In this document: positions 33,578 through 45,397 of the stretch, one piece after another
Layout of the letters: every line of letters starts with the position of its first letter
Position numbering within the stretch: the stretch's first letter is position 1
Origin: Adiantum capillus-veneris
Lineage: Eukaryota; Streptophyta; Polypodiopsida; Polypodiales; Pteridaceae
DNA: 60,000 nucleotides
Direction of reading: 5' to 3'
Assembly (NCBI GenBank): GCA_014529385.2
Contig: CM043953.1
Coordinates: 95,756,842-95,816,841, forward strand
The notes under the pieces: generated by a model
What the model saw: only the letters and a program-made list of their open reading frames with translations
Databases searched by the model: none
Told to the model about the DNA's origin: nothing
Position numbers and translations under genes: made by a program

Positions 33578-33960
33578 TGGTGTTCGAGCATGCTGCTGCA
33601 GTTCTGTTGTTCGCCTAAGGTGCTGCAGGTATTCTATGTTTGCCTTGCAACAGTTTTACAGAGGTTTGTATACTTTAAACATGTGAATTTATGTATCTTG
33701 CCTTGCATATGATGTGTATGACATACGGTGCAGATTCTGCTGCTTTTTCGTCACCACTCACTGGTTCGCCCATTGGGCTTTGGTTCCCACCGCTTCCACA
33801 GTGATGGTGTTTGGCCATGCTGCTCCATATCTGTTGTTCACCTAAGGTGTTGCAGGTATTCTATGTTTGCCTTGCAACACTTTTACAGAGGTTTGTATAC
33901 TTCAAACATATGAACTTATGTATCTTGCCTTGCATATGATGTGTATGAAACTGTACTTGA
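33507..33960 (+). repeat. Tandem duplication, period about 226 bp
   Basis: Unit 1 starts GATTCTGCTGCTTTTCCCGT (33507) and unit 2 GATTCTGCTGCTTTTTCGTC (33733). Both run through TTGCAGGTATTCTATGTTTG and TTTTACAGAGGTTTGTATACTT. The first unit includes the end of the F-box fragment. Confidence 0.88.
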
Positions 33961-33961
33961 T

Positions 33962-34224
33962 TGCAGGGCAGTGGTAGATCGACGTGGGTTAATTGCGACG
34001 GGGCTGCAAGCAAATGCTAAGAGGGGCCGAGAGGCAGTGCAAGCATTTATGTTAGCTTCGGTGTCAGCCGTTGTGCCTTTACCTGCCGGCGTCTGCGTGT
34101 TTGCTTTTGTATTTTGTGTATGATATTGTGCCGGATTGTAGGGTAGTGGTAGATCGACGTTGGTTTGTGACAGGGCTGCCAGCAGTTGCTGAGAGGGACC
34201 GAGAGGCAGTGCAAGCATTAGCAT
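33962..34224 (+). repeat. Second tandem duplication, period about 175 bp
   Basis: GTGGTAGATCGACGT at 33970 and 34145, each followed by GACGGGGCTGC/GACAGGGCTGC and CCGAGAGGCAGTGCAAGCATT. Splice-acceptor-like TTGCAG precedes the first. Confidence 0.8.
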
Positions 34225-35800
34225 TGAAGGTTAATTCAACTAAATGTTAGCTTCAGACTATGTCGAGGTTCGATAATCTTGAGGTTTCCGATATCAACTG
34301 GGGCTATATAGCTTTGGCTTTGCTTCCTTTTCTGTATTTATCTGGCTATTATAGTAAACGGGTTAAATTGTTTGATAATGACGCAAGGGGATAAATTGTT
34401 AAGAGTACATGATTTTGCTTTTCTTGTTATCTATGATACCATTTGTTTGTGACTTTGCAGATCCGATGCTGAAAGTTTTTCTCGAGTAGATTCACTCATA
34501 TTTGTCCTTTTAGCCCTCCGCCTATTTATTTGTGCAGCTGTAACACCATTTTTTATTATGCCTTGTGGCTGCTGAAGAAGCTCAAGGCTGCTCCTTGTAT
34601 GCACTTGTTGCCGATTACTGATGGGGCTAATATCTAGCACTTTTTCCTCTTTAAGCTGAGTGAGGAAAAGCTTATAAGTACTTCAAGAATGTTTTGCTAC
34701 TTTGATCTCCTTAGTTTTGCAAGGCACATTTTGGAACAATATATGAATTTGTCCCTTGACTTTCATGATAGTTCTTTGATGCTTAAGATTGGTTATATTT
34801 TTCTGTATAATTCACTCTTTGTATGTAGTACGTGTTAAGTTTCCTCGAATATTTTTGCAATGCCTCCACATGCAAAGTAATAGAGCTTTTTATCTAAGAC
34901 TTGCTCTCAGTTTATTGGGGATTAGTTTATCGAGGATTTTTTGCGATGATGTCTACTCATTTGCTATTCATCTCTAGATGAATAGAGATTAAAAAAAATA
35001 CCGAGCATTAAAACTAATGGTACTCTTCTACGGGATAAGCTGTGATGATGACTATACACCCAACTATGGATTCACGTCCTTTATGTTGTTGGGTGTTCTG
35101 TTCTGAGCTTATGGGATAGGCAAAGATAAAACAACAATGAGGAATTTGATTGTGCTCGCAGATAAGTTTATTTGACAATCTCTTTTGAATTTTGGTTTGT
35201 TTGTTAATTTTTGTCTAAACTTAGGATAGAATTCTAAGCAAAAAAAACTCTTTGTTGTCTTTATTTTCCACTTGCTAATTATCAAAATAAAGAAAATATC
35301 ATTGTGCTCAAACTTAATTTTAATATTATAAGAAGATAGGTTTATATTACTTTTGAGAAACATATACTATCCTTATTTAAAAGATTAGCACTTTGTATTG
35401 AGCTATGTTTATAGAGTCGAGATATTTTATTATTTAAAATGAGCCTAAAATTTATTTCTTTAAATCCATCGAAAAAAACATGTTGCCCATGATAAATGCA
35501 CCATCCTATAAGATATTTGCTAGCTATAATTTAGGTTATTTTATTTCGATTTATTGTGAGATGTTTAACTCACTTCTTGAAAAAAATAGAAAAGAGTACT
35601 TAGTCATTACTGCTTGGAGTTGTTATAAAGTCGCCCTCAAAATATGTGCTTTTACTTTTGAAAACGTGAAATGATACCTCTCCTTTATTGAAAGATATTG
35701 CAATATCTTTTTGCAATCTCTCTGCTTTGGTTTGTATGCTGAACGTGAGGCATTGGCTCTCATCATAGAAACATCTCATTGCTCTCCACTCCTCCTCTCA
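34225..35800. other. no gene recognised, AT-rich
   Basis: Stops in all frames. It is the presumed left flank or 5' region of the Helitron. A Helitron TC terminus could not be fixed. Confidence 0.5.
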
Positions 35801-35817
35801 CAGCTCCTATATAAACA

Positions 35818-35825
35818 TCTACCTC
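35818..35825 (+). promoter_or_regulatory. TATA box of RPA-like gene
   Basis: TATATAAA, 92 bp before the ATG at 35910, in an otherwise CT-rich stretch. Confidence 0.5.
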
Positions 35826-35909
35826 TAGCACCATGTACATATGCTATTCCTAAAGCTTCAGCTCTTATTGTCATAGTTCCCTGCAATTCTAGCTTGCATA
35901 CCTAATACA

Positions 35910-37664
35910 ATGGATACTCCCATGAATGGTGAGTATGTTATCTTGATTTTACTTGAGCTGTGTTTACTTTGAGCATCTGATCTTGAGCATTGACATGAGC
36001 ATATGTTTGTAGACATTACTTTTGATGATGCACTGTATGAGCCCGAGCGTGTAGAATCACCTTCTGTGCAAAAAGAGCTTGATAGTGAGAAGTGTAACAC
36101 TGCTGCTGATTTTTCTCCTTTGGCTCAAAGCCTCAATCAATCTGCAGAACCTTCTCCACATAGCAAAAAGCTTAGCCCAAGAGGAAAGTTGAATAAAGCC
36201 TCTTCTTTGGCTATTAAAAAGGCATTGCTTGCAGTTAGAGGTAATGCTTGTTGTTTCCCTATTGATTCGATAGACTATATTACTCACACCAATGGCTGTT
36301 TTTAGGTAAAGCGTCTAGGTGCTTGGCAGATACCTCATTCTCGTCCCCTCTAATAAAAAACATAGGTGAAGAGATAGACGAGCCAAATGCTGAATCTTTC
36401 TCTTCTCAGTTGGCCATAACCCCTGCCCTAAGAAACTTAGCGATCTCCGAGTTGTTAGAGACTGCAAATTTTAGATTTGCCTTCGAAGGCAAAGTGCTCT
36501 GTAAGTATGGTACTTATAAAATACCAAAGTCTAACTATGGTAGATACATGCGTGCAGACCTCGTTGACAGAGAATCTCGCCATACTGTAACTTTTGTGGT
36601 GACTGAGATATAGCTCTCAGAGTTTATAGAGGCGTTCGTTGTCCATGATTACGTGCGCATCGAGGGGGCATGTGTTAAAAGGGCTGTTGCAAAAGACAGT
36701 GGCACTTGCTTGTGGGCTCTGTATGCAGATGCAACTACTTTAGTTGTTAAGACAGAGCCTTTCGAGTGCTGCCTCTACCTTTATCCTGAACAAAAGATCA
36801 AAGAGCTGTTGGCCCAAGCTTCTAATGCTAACGAGTCTGTGTCGACTGTTGCATTTATTGTCGTCAAAATAGAGAATGCAACTCGAAGTGATGGCACTCC
36901 TAGTTTTCGATTGACTATTGCTGATGGGCAGTCAACAAGCGATCGAGCTAGTGTAAGTTTTAACCAGCCTTTCATATAGTTTTGTGTATCCTTTTTCTAA
37001 GCTATGCGTGTGGCAGCTTCTCTTTGTTCCAACGCGGCGCCTCGACTATCAACTTATGGTCAATGACATCAAAGAAAAAGGATTCTTCACTTGCGTTGCT
37101 CGTAACATTAACGTCTTCAAGCACCTATCGAACACTCTAAGTGTCGTCGATGCTACAATCTTGTGTCCATTGCCTCCTTCGTTGGCTGATGTCTTCCAAG
37201 AATACTTGTAGAAACAATTCTCGAACTTAGGCTTTGGAACAAAGGTAATCTTTTATTGCATATCCAATAAAAATTGTTATAATTCTCATTGTAAAATGTG
37301 AAATTGGTAGGTGTTTGGAACTTTGGAGATTGTTAGTGTGAACGGTTTGGATGTAGAGTTTTCTTGTGGCACGTGCAAAGGTTTAAATGTAAGCCGCCAA
37401 GCTAGCAACCCGTTTTGCTACTCTTGTGGAAGACAATCTACAATCAATAAACAACCTGCCAAATTATATCCTCAAGATGGAGAGGCTGTTGGTGTTATTT
37501 TACAAGGTGCTGTAGTCAACTCTGTGCTTGGATTTTCTCGTCCATTTCTGCATCTCTTTGAGCAAAGTTTGGTGGATCTAAAATCGTCGCTTTTGAACTT
37601 TAAGAAGGCTGGTTGGTTTACTATTGACAAGTCGGGCCAGATCACAGCTTTCAAAGGTGCCTAG
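35910..37664 (+). pseudogene. RPA70-like single-strand DNA-binding protein of Helitron, 5 exons
   Basis: A model with GT-AG introns joins exons 35910-35928, 36013-36240, 36306-36952, 37017-37244 and 37311-37664, and reading frame is kept at each junction. Exons 3-4 look like OB-fold sequence (VRIEGACVKRAV, TVAFIVVKIENATRSDG, TRRLDYQLMVNDIKEKG). Exon 5 has a zinc ribbon CGTCKGL...CYSCGR (C-x2-C-x13-C-x2-C), as in the C-terminus of RPA large subunits. In-frame TAG codons at 36611-36613 and 37209-37211 break it. It would coat single strands during rolling-circle transfer. Weak points are the tiny first exon and the unproven splice sites. Confidence 0.65.
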
Positions 37665-37905
37665 TTGTGTATCTCTTTCTTACACTATCCTTTTCGTAAA
37701 TGGCAAGCGATCTGATTTTGTGGGCTGAAAGTAAAAGATTGTACCTAGATCCTATATTTATATGTAATTTCTCGAACAACAAAGATGTTTTGCTAAGATT
37801 ACTTCATCTTTTTAACTTGAGCCTCTCTTTGCAATCTCTTGAGTCTAAAGTCGTGGATGTGATTGTGCATCAAATATTATTGAAAAATGAAGACATTTTG
37901 AAAAT
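37665..37905 (+). other. spacer with 80-codon ORF of unknown meaning
   Basis: An ORF at 37700-37942 begins MASDLILWAESKRLYLDP and overlaps the start of the Rep frame. It has no recognised domain. It could be a lost exon of either neighbour. Confidence 0.35.
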
Positions 37906-40900
37906 TTGGGTGCACACTCTCTTCATCAAAGAGAATTTATAATCTCTCTCTTGTCTACTCGCCAATCCTCATTGATCTTGAGCGTACACTTGGTTGGTAT
38001 AATGTGCAGTATGTTTTCTGTTGCATGTAAAATTTACTTCTACCAAGGTGAGACTATACGTGAAGCTCGCTCCTTTGCTGCGCATGACTGTCGCTTCTCT
38101 TCAACTTTGCCATCATTGGTTGTGTTGAGTTTGCATGGTAAATTTTCATGGTTTCCCGGTGGTTTTGACCGTCCTAAACGTAAACGATGTGTATGGACGA
38201 AAGAGGCTACATTGTCTCTAGCTACTCTCATTGACACCCATAATGTTGTTGTTCAGCAAGTTGCATCTATTTTCTTGAGTCTATATCCCAACACCTTTAC
38301 CCTTAAACAAGTCATAACCAAAATTTACAACATGTCCAAGTCATCTCGAACACATCAAAAAATCTCTACAGTTTCGCCTAGTAGAGTTTCACAATATGTG
38401 AAGATAATCGAGGATACTCCTTCTTTTGATTGTGCCTCATGTGGTTCACTTATGTTTCGTCAAAGTTTGCATGCCATGTCAAAGGTGGAGTTATTGCTTC
38501 TTAAAAAAATAAAATCGATCATTGTGGTTGATGATAAGGTGCTTAGAGTGTGTCACCCGTGCAAGGTCGCATTGAAGAAACAAGAGGAACCGCTATTTTG
38601 CATGAGAAGAGAGATGACTTTTAGTGTCAAAATATCTAGTGTGGAAAGGCTGAATTCAGTAGAGAGTCATCTTGTGTCTTTACGTATACCATTCGCACAA
38701 ATTCGAGAACTCAACTTTGAAGGTCAATTTGGTTTAGGCGGTAGCATTGTGAATGTAATGACAGACTTGTCGAGAGTACAAAGAGTGTTGCCACGCTTCT
38801 CCAGTGATCAAGCTTCAATTCTAGTTGAAATTAAGCGTAAGCTTGATTATGATCATGCCTACTTGAGTGGCATTGTGCGGCCAAATTGTGTGGTTCAAGC
38901 TTTGGTTGACTTGTTGAGTACTTCCTTGTACATTGAGCATGGTGTTTCAATCGATTTGTCTTGGTCATCTAGTTTCACAATCCATGCAGATGTGTGTCGC
39001 AGTCCACACCAAGAAGATCTTGAAGACGAGAATGATTCTATGGACACTTTGGTGCATGGTATCTACTCCGCTCAACAAGTTGTGGACCATAATTCACAAG
39101 TTGCAAGTATAGCACCTTGTGAGGGATTCAACCCTCTAAGCATTTTTGATGATGAATCTTGTGAGGAGTTGTCATTCCCAACATTGTTTTTTGGTCAAAG
39201 AAGAAAGTATCATTTGTTGGCGAAGAAAAAATACCAAAAAGTGGCACAATGGGAGCTTAAAAATGTGGATAGACGATTTGCAAGCAACATTGAAAATTTG
39301 TTCTTTAAAATAATGAAAATTATTATTGCGAAAGTGCTTGGATCTATATGGGTGCGCTTACGCAAGGGAAAACTTTGTGGCAAGCAATTACAAGCAAAAG
39401 ATGTTCAAGATAGCACTAACATAGAGCAGCTGCTTTCATCCGAGCTAGGGTACCACGACTTCCAGTCGTTGCGCACTTCAATCGATTACAAGGTGAAGCT
39501 TAAGCGAAACGTGTTTGCAATGATTCGTCAGTTGGGCCAACCGACTTTCTTTGTAACATTTTCATGTGCTGAGCAAAGATGGGACCCTTTGAAAAAATGT
39601 TTGTGTGCATTGAATCCTCATATTAAAGAAACAGATTACTCAACCAAAGCCTCATTCATTCGTGCACTTGTACGGGCCGACCCTGTAACAACAACGCGAT
39701 ACTACGTCCATAGATTTCAAGCAATTAAAACAGAATTGAAACGCAACAACGCCATCCTTGGTGAGTTGATCGATTACTTTTTTGTGACCGAGTTTCAAAA
39801 TAGAGGAAGTCAGTATGATCATGGATTGCTATGGGTAAAAGATGCACCTCTCTTTGGTGTAGCGCCGGATAATGACACAATACATTTTATCGACACATAC
39901 ATTGCTACAGACAAGAATTTGCTAGAAGAGTCTCTCAGAAGTGTACAAGCCCACCACCATCGCAAAACATACAAAAAGCGTAAAAGTTTTTGTCGGTTTG
40001 GTTTTCCGCGTCCACCTTCTCGAAAAACTATGATTCTATATCCAGTCACAGTGGCACAAACAGAGAAAGACGTATTGTTAGCCTGCAAAAAGTGTATTGA
40101 CGATCAATTGCTTGCTCTTGGACATGATTCAGAAGCGTCGTATGATGAATGGTTGACCTCTTTGGGAATGACTGTAGAAGTATACATTAAGTCCCTTTCG
40201 GTGAGCATCATAGAGCCAACACTACTCTTGAAAAGACATCCAAAGGACATTTACACAAATAATTTCAACAAAGAGTTGTGTAGTCTATGGGATGCAAACA
40301 TTGACATTCAATTTATATTCAATGGCCATGGCGCTGCTGTATATTGCACATCATACATGATTAAAAACGATTCGACCACAAGCAAAACAATCAAGCACAT
40401 ATTGCAAGATTGCAAGAAGACAAGTGTGTCAACATTGGATTGACTGAGAAAAATTGGCAGTGCTTTGATCAATACACAAGAGATGACATCACAGCAAGCC
40501 ACATACATTTCTCTATCATTGGCCTTACATAGTGCGAGCAAACAATTCGTATTCATCAATGCAGATTTTGAAAATCAGCGCACATTGTTATTGAAAAGAA
40601 GAGATGCATTGAATACTTTGAATCCTGATGATTCTAACATTTTCTTTGATGACATTGTCACCAAGTACACCCATCGTCCAGACAACCTTGCACACATATG
40701 TTTGTCTGATTATGCAAGCAGCTACCGTTGTGTGCGTGGCTCCACTCGCAAGTCTAAGAACCCTCGAGTCATACGATATGCTAACTTCATTTTGGAGAAA
40801 GATGTAGAGAGGCATTTCCATGAACTTTGCTTATTGTTTCTTCCATTTACGGGCGATGAGAAAACCTTTGAGACAAGTGTTGATTGTTGGAAAGACAAAT

Positions 40901-41733
40901 ATACCACATAGTATGCAATTATAGATGGCAATCGTCAAAAATATTGTAAGCTACAACTTCGTGTAGCAAGCTCAAACACGGCCTCATTACCCTCATCCTC
41001 AAGATCTAAGCCTGGCGAGTCATACAAATATGAGTTGGCACTTGATATTCAACCAAGCAAGCCCACTACAAGATCCTTACCAACATTTCGAAAATTGGCA
41101 TTATGCAACGAAGAGTATCACTCACTTGTATCCAAGTTGAACATCGAGCAACGTTCCGTTTTTGACGACATTATGATTAGGAAGCGCTTGCAACCAACTC
41201 AACCAATCCATCTCTTTCTGACTGGGGGTGCAGGAACGGGGAAAACTTTCACTTTGCAAGCAATCGTGCAAGGCTTAATTCGTCACTACAATACCTCCCT
41301 TGAATTAGATGTTCATCTCCCCTCAACATTGTTAATGGCATATACAGGAAAAGTAGCTTTCAACCTTGGAGGGACAACGATTCACTCAGCATTGCGTTTG
41401 CCCCTCGTCTTCCAATCAAATGTTTCTCTTTCTTTTGAGAGCCTTGCCGAGCTCTCGCAACTGTATAGAAACCTCAAGCTTGTTGTGTTCGATGAGGCAT
41501 CCTTGATTGGGAATAGACTCTTGCGTATCATAGACACAAGACTGCGATCAATTAAGCACAATCACATGGAACCATTTGGTGGTCTAGATGTCATCTTCTG
41601 CGGTGACCTGTGTCAAGAAAGCCCGGTTCGAGATCGTTGGATATTCAGCGAGCCACAGGATTCCCTACAATTGATCTTGCCTTCATTCTGGCTCACCCAT
41701 ATAAAATGCCACGAGCTCACAAAGACAATGCAT
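37906..41733 (+). pseudogene. Helitron Rep-helicase (HUH/Y2 replicase plus PIF1-like helicase)
   Basis: One frame with two in-frame stops (TGA 40441-40443, TAG 40909-40911). Residues about 90-150 look like a Myb/SANT-type fold (CVWTKEATLSLATLI...VITKIYNM), then a Cys pair finger (CASCGS...CHPC). The Helitron-like core follows (GQPTFFVTFSCAEQRWDP). The HUH site reads GSQYDHGLLW, so the first His of H-x-H is Tyr (codon 39814-39816). Both tyrosines of the Y2 motif are present (VYCTSYMIK, residues 813 and 817). After 41035: Walker A GGAGTGKTF (41224-41250), Walker B VVFDEAS, then GGLDVIFCGDLCQ. The gene breaks off after HIKCHELTKTM where element B inserted. It would nick and unwind Helitron DNA; this copy is dead. 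The true start may be a downstream Met. Confidence 0.88.
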
Positions 41734-42876
41734 TGTGAGCGGGATGAAAACACACACAGCACCTCTATAACGACCCGACACACACTCTTGGGAAGATACA
41801 AACACACACACTATGGGGCACCACTCGGCTTACACAACACACCTGGCCGAGACAGGGAACACACCTCTGGAGTGAGAGGAGAGAGACTATCAATTGCCCA
41901 CTCCACACAGAGACACACACATACACACACACACACACAAAACTCAGCTCAAAGAGGAGAACTTCTGATAATTAGATACAAATGAGCTTGGGCCAACACC
42001 AAGGGGCATATAGCTCACACAAAATGGGTAAAATATACCAGATACAATCACAAATTGGAGCAGAAGCTTCGCTCACTGGAGAAGATTACACAGAAAAACA
42101 ACAGAAAAAGAGTGAGGAATTTGGAAAAATGAACAGCACCATCACCTCCGGAACGGCCCAAAACCCCAGTCTATAATGTCAAAGTGCTCAAATCCGACCT
42201 CGGATGAACAATTTAGGGCCAAAACAGGCTCCAAAAACACCAAAAACACACCTGCGGCTGTTCCTCCTCTTCTCTCCACGTTTTTTCTAGTCTTCTCTCT
42301 ATTTTTTCAGTTCCCACACTTAGCTTTATTAGTTGGGCACCCTTGGCCTTTTAGATGACCTCAAACGGACCCCGAACAGGCAAAAAACTGACCTCGCAGT
42401 GCATAGTTGTCACCTTTTTGCATCATCCACACACCTGGCACTCATTTCTTTTCAATAATGCATCCCGCAACCACGTGAAGTGGCCCCAAAATATGGTCCT
42501 CATGATGAAATTTCTGCATAATTATCACAAGGAAACACCCACGTCGTGTCTGTACTCATCCACGCGTAAATATTGACCCTGTTCGGCCTCCTGACGCCAC
42601 TAGATGCCATCTGACGCACCTGCTTACCTCATGTCGTCGGTCCGCGGATAGCTTCCTGGAGAAGTTTTACGCGCTACCAACTCCTCCTTATTGTAGAAAA
42701 AACACACTGTTACTGGTGATAGTGAAAATCGATGCACTATGTACATGTTGCCCTACCTGTACACATGTGGGCCCCACGTAACCACCTGGCTTGGGAAAAT
42801 GGGCAATCCTTTATTTGATGCACTATGCATGTGTATGTACATATGCGCAATCCCTTGCTCCAAAAAACTCTTGACA
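41734..42876 (-). repeat. Element B 3' LTR
   Basis: 1143 bp; plus strand TGTGAGCGGG to CTCTTGACA. It aligns with both LTRs of A and with 59343-60000. It begins exactly where the helicase reading frame becomes LTR-like. PPT at 42877-42900 (minus GCTAGGGGATGGGCAAAT). Confidence 0.9.
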
Positions 42877-42904
42877 TAATTTGCCCATCCCCTAGCCTGC
42901 TAGA

Positions 42905-44080
42905 TCATTCATGATCAACAGCAGCAAAGAGAGATATGAGACTCGCCGCATCACAGGTCTCCTCATCCCTCACCAACACTGCTTGATCCACAGACAGCTC
43001 ATCTTGCTCCACCATCATCAATCTAGCATGATACAATTTAAGACGCAATCCATTTACCCTTGACTTATGTATAACACCATCCAGGTTAGCCAGCTGATAT
43101 GTGCCATTTGGAAAACAGTCCACTACCTTGAAAGGGCCTTCCCACTTAATTTGAAACTTCTTTTGGAAGGTGTTGTCCAGCTTACTGTTGTAGCGCAAAA
43201 CCAAGCCATGTTTCTTGATACCCTTACTTTTGACCTTTTCATTTATCTTTGCCAAAGCCTTATCCTACATCTGCCCATAATGCTCCAATGCGCTCATCCT
43301 ATCCAACTGGACTCTTGTAACTGCAAGAGCCTCTCTTTGAATGCATCACTAGGCGGCCCAAGCAACTTCTCTAACATCTTGACCGCAGGAAACTCTACCT
43401 CCACAGGCAATAGTGCTTCCTTTCCATACACCAAATGAAATGGAGTAAACCCTGTACCTGTCTTCACCGAAGTACGGTAAGCCCATAATGCACTAGGCAA
43501 TTCCAAATCCCAATTCTTTCCTTGGTGCTCTGTCACTTTAGAAAGAATTTGTACCAACTCACCATTGAATCTTTCATTTAATCCATTACACTGCGGGTAA
43601 TAAGGAGTGGTATGCTGGTGCCTAATCTTCATCTTTGTGCATAAGAAGTCTAGCAGTCTAGCAGTTTAGCCCCTTATCTGAAAGTAGCTCTAATGGCACC
43701 CCAAACATGCAACATATTTCATCATACACAAATTTTGCCACATCCTTTGCAGTGATCTGTTTTACTGCTATAGCCTCTGCCCATCTAGAGAGATAGTCCA
43801 TTGTGGTCAAGATATAGCTTTTGCCCCTGCTTGTGATAGGTAACGGGCCTATTTAATCAATCCCCCACTTTTCAAACACATCAAACGCCATAATGGTTTT
43901 TCGTAGCTCTGGCTTCAACACTCTCTTCCCAAATGCTTGACACCTATTACAAGACCTACACCAATGGTGAACATCCTTGTGCAAACTAGGCCATACATAC
44001 CTCTCTTGCAAAATCTTATGCAAGGTGATCTTTAGAGCAAAATGGCCACCACATGCGCCTTCATGATTCTCTTCCAACAC
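42905..44080 (-). pseudogene. Element B: integrase
   Basis: Zinc finger (HEGACGGH...CRSCNRC) in 44080-43853, ended by a TAA at 43850-43852 (WGID then stop). A gap near 43640-43680 has lost the segment around the second catalytic Asp. 43632-43294 has NERFNGELVQ with the third catalytic residue. 43255-42905 has the C-terminal KWEGPFKVVDCF (GPF module), in another frame. Compared with A it is deleted between SDKGPGF and the KIRHQH stretch. Confidence 0.82.
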
Positions 44081-44083
44081 TCT

Positions 44084-45397
44084 CTAAAGCTCCTCCCGCC
44101 AAGGTACACGTCTCAACACGAGATCATTGCCTTTCATGTATAAGACATCACCAATCAATTTGTACCTGTATGCTCTACGCACAAAGCCATACTTCTTAGA
44201 CTTCTGAATCTCCTTTGGAATGATTCCTGTTAGCAAAAACTCCTCTTCTTGAGCCAAACTTTCCCGGCCATGATAAAGAGGTAAAGTGGTCCTCAACACA
44301 AATAGCTCCCCAATCATGCCTTGAGCTGCTTCATGTGCCTCTCCGTTTAGAACACGTTCAATGTGTTTGATGATCCATGCTTCGAACTTTTTTAACAGGC
44401 CTTTAAATCTGAAGCACATTTCCTTCAATGAGGTGTTCTTTCTCTTCCACACACCCAGCACTTGCTTCACCACTAACAAGGCATCACCTTTTATGCTCAA
44501 CCTTCGAACCCCATGCTTCAAACAAATGTGTAATCCGGCTTCCAGAGTAGCATATTCAGCCTCATTGCTACTATGAGCATCCAATTTGAACCCTCTCTTG
44601 CATACTAGCTTCCCCTCTGGATCAAAAAGTGCTATACCCCCTGAAGCTGCATCATGGCTCTTTCTGTATGAACCATCAAAAACCAACACATGTGCATTGC
44701 TGATCTGTGGCACTTCTTCAACTACCTTTCTCACCACCTCTTCCTTAACAATATGGGGATTCTCCTTGTAGGTCAACAAATCAGCTAGGGTAGCCCTTGT
44801 ACTATCTTCCACTAGAAAAGATAACTCAAACTCTTGCCGCTCAATTACCCATTTCTTCACCACATTTGACATGTTAGTACCATTAATTAACTGTGGCAAA
44901 AAGGCATAACTCGTCAAGAAAACAAAAGGCCGTGGTAGCAAGTAACGACGAAATCGTTGACAAGCAAATATTACACTGGCCATCACTAGCTCTACTTCCG
45001 AGAACTTTCTCTCCGCTACCAACTTCACTCGGCTTGCACAATACACTGGCCTCATATAATGGCTGCCCTTCCCCTTTTGCAATAGCATGGCTCCAATGGC
45101 ATCATCCCCTACTGATGGGTTTACATAAAACACTTTCTCCCAATCAGGAGCCTGCATGGCTGACAACCCCCCTAACACCTCTTTCACCTCTTGAAACACT
45201 TCTTCACACTTGTCATCCCATTGCAATGGATCATGCTTTGCCACTTGCTGTAATGGATAAAGAAGCTGAGAAGACAATGGAATAAACCCTGCCATGTACT
45301 TCACTTTGTGTATAAAAGTTGCCAATTGCTTCGTACTCGTAGGTGATGGAAGAAGAATAATAGACTTAACCTTTTCTGGATCAGCCTCAAATGCCAT
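44084..45397 (-). pseudogene. Element B: RT C-terminus, RNase H and archaeal-type RNase H
   Basis: 437 open codons: RT connection (LPSPTSTKQLATFIHKVKYM), gypsy RNase H (FYVNPSVGDDAIGAML, AERKFSEVELVMASV), then the second RNase H (LVFDGSYRKSHDAASGG, NEAEYATLEAGL, GDALLVVKQ). The RT part begins in a +1 frame after an extra A near 45390. TAG at 44084-44086 ends it (A has TAT). This open stretch allows direct view of both RNase H domains in tandem, the mark of the Tat lineage. Confidence 0.88.

Larger units (their letters stand above)
35801..41733 (+). mobile_element. Helitron (RPA-like gene plus Rep-helicase), interrupted by element B
   Basis: A spliced RPA-like gene and a Rep-helicase gene lie in tandem on the plus strand, the coding pair typical of plant Helitrons. 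The helicase is cut at 41733 by the LTR of element B. The rest of the helicase and the CTRR 3' end should lie right of the window. Neither terminus is visible, so the left limit is a guess based on the promoter. Confidence 0.8.

Noticed and set aside
34225-35900. Helitron 5' terminus (TC start) and a 3' CTRR hairpin
   Set aside because: Many TC dinucleotides but no way to choose one without copies to compare. The 3' end is outside the window.
41035-41985. A continuous helicase ORF reaching 41985
   Set aside because: After 41733 the codons are LTR sequence of element B, so the ORF is a chimera of helicase and LTR, not a real C-terminus.
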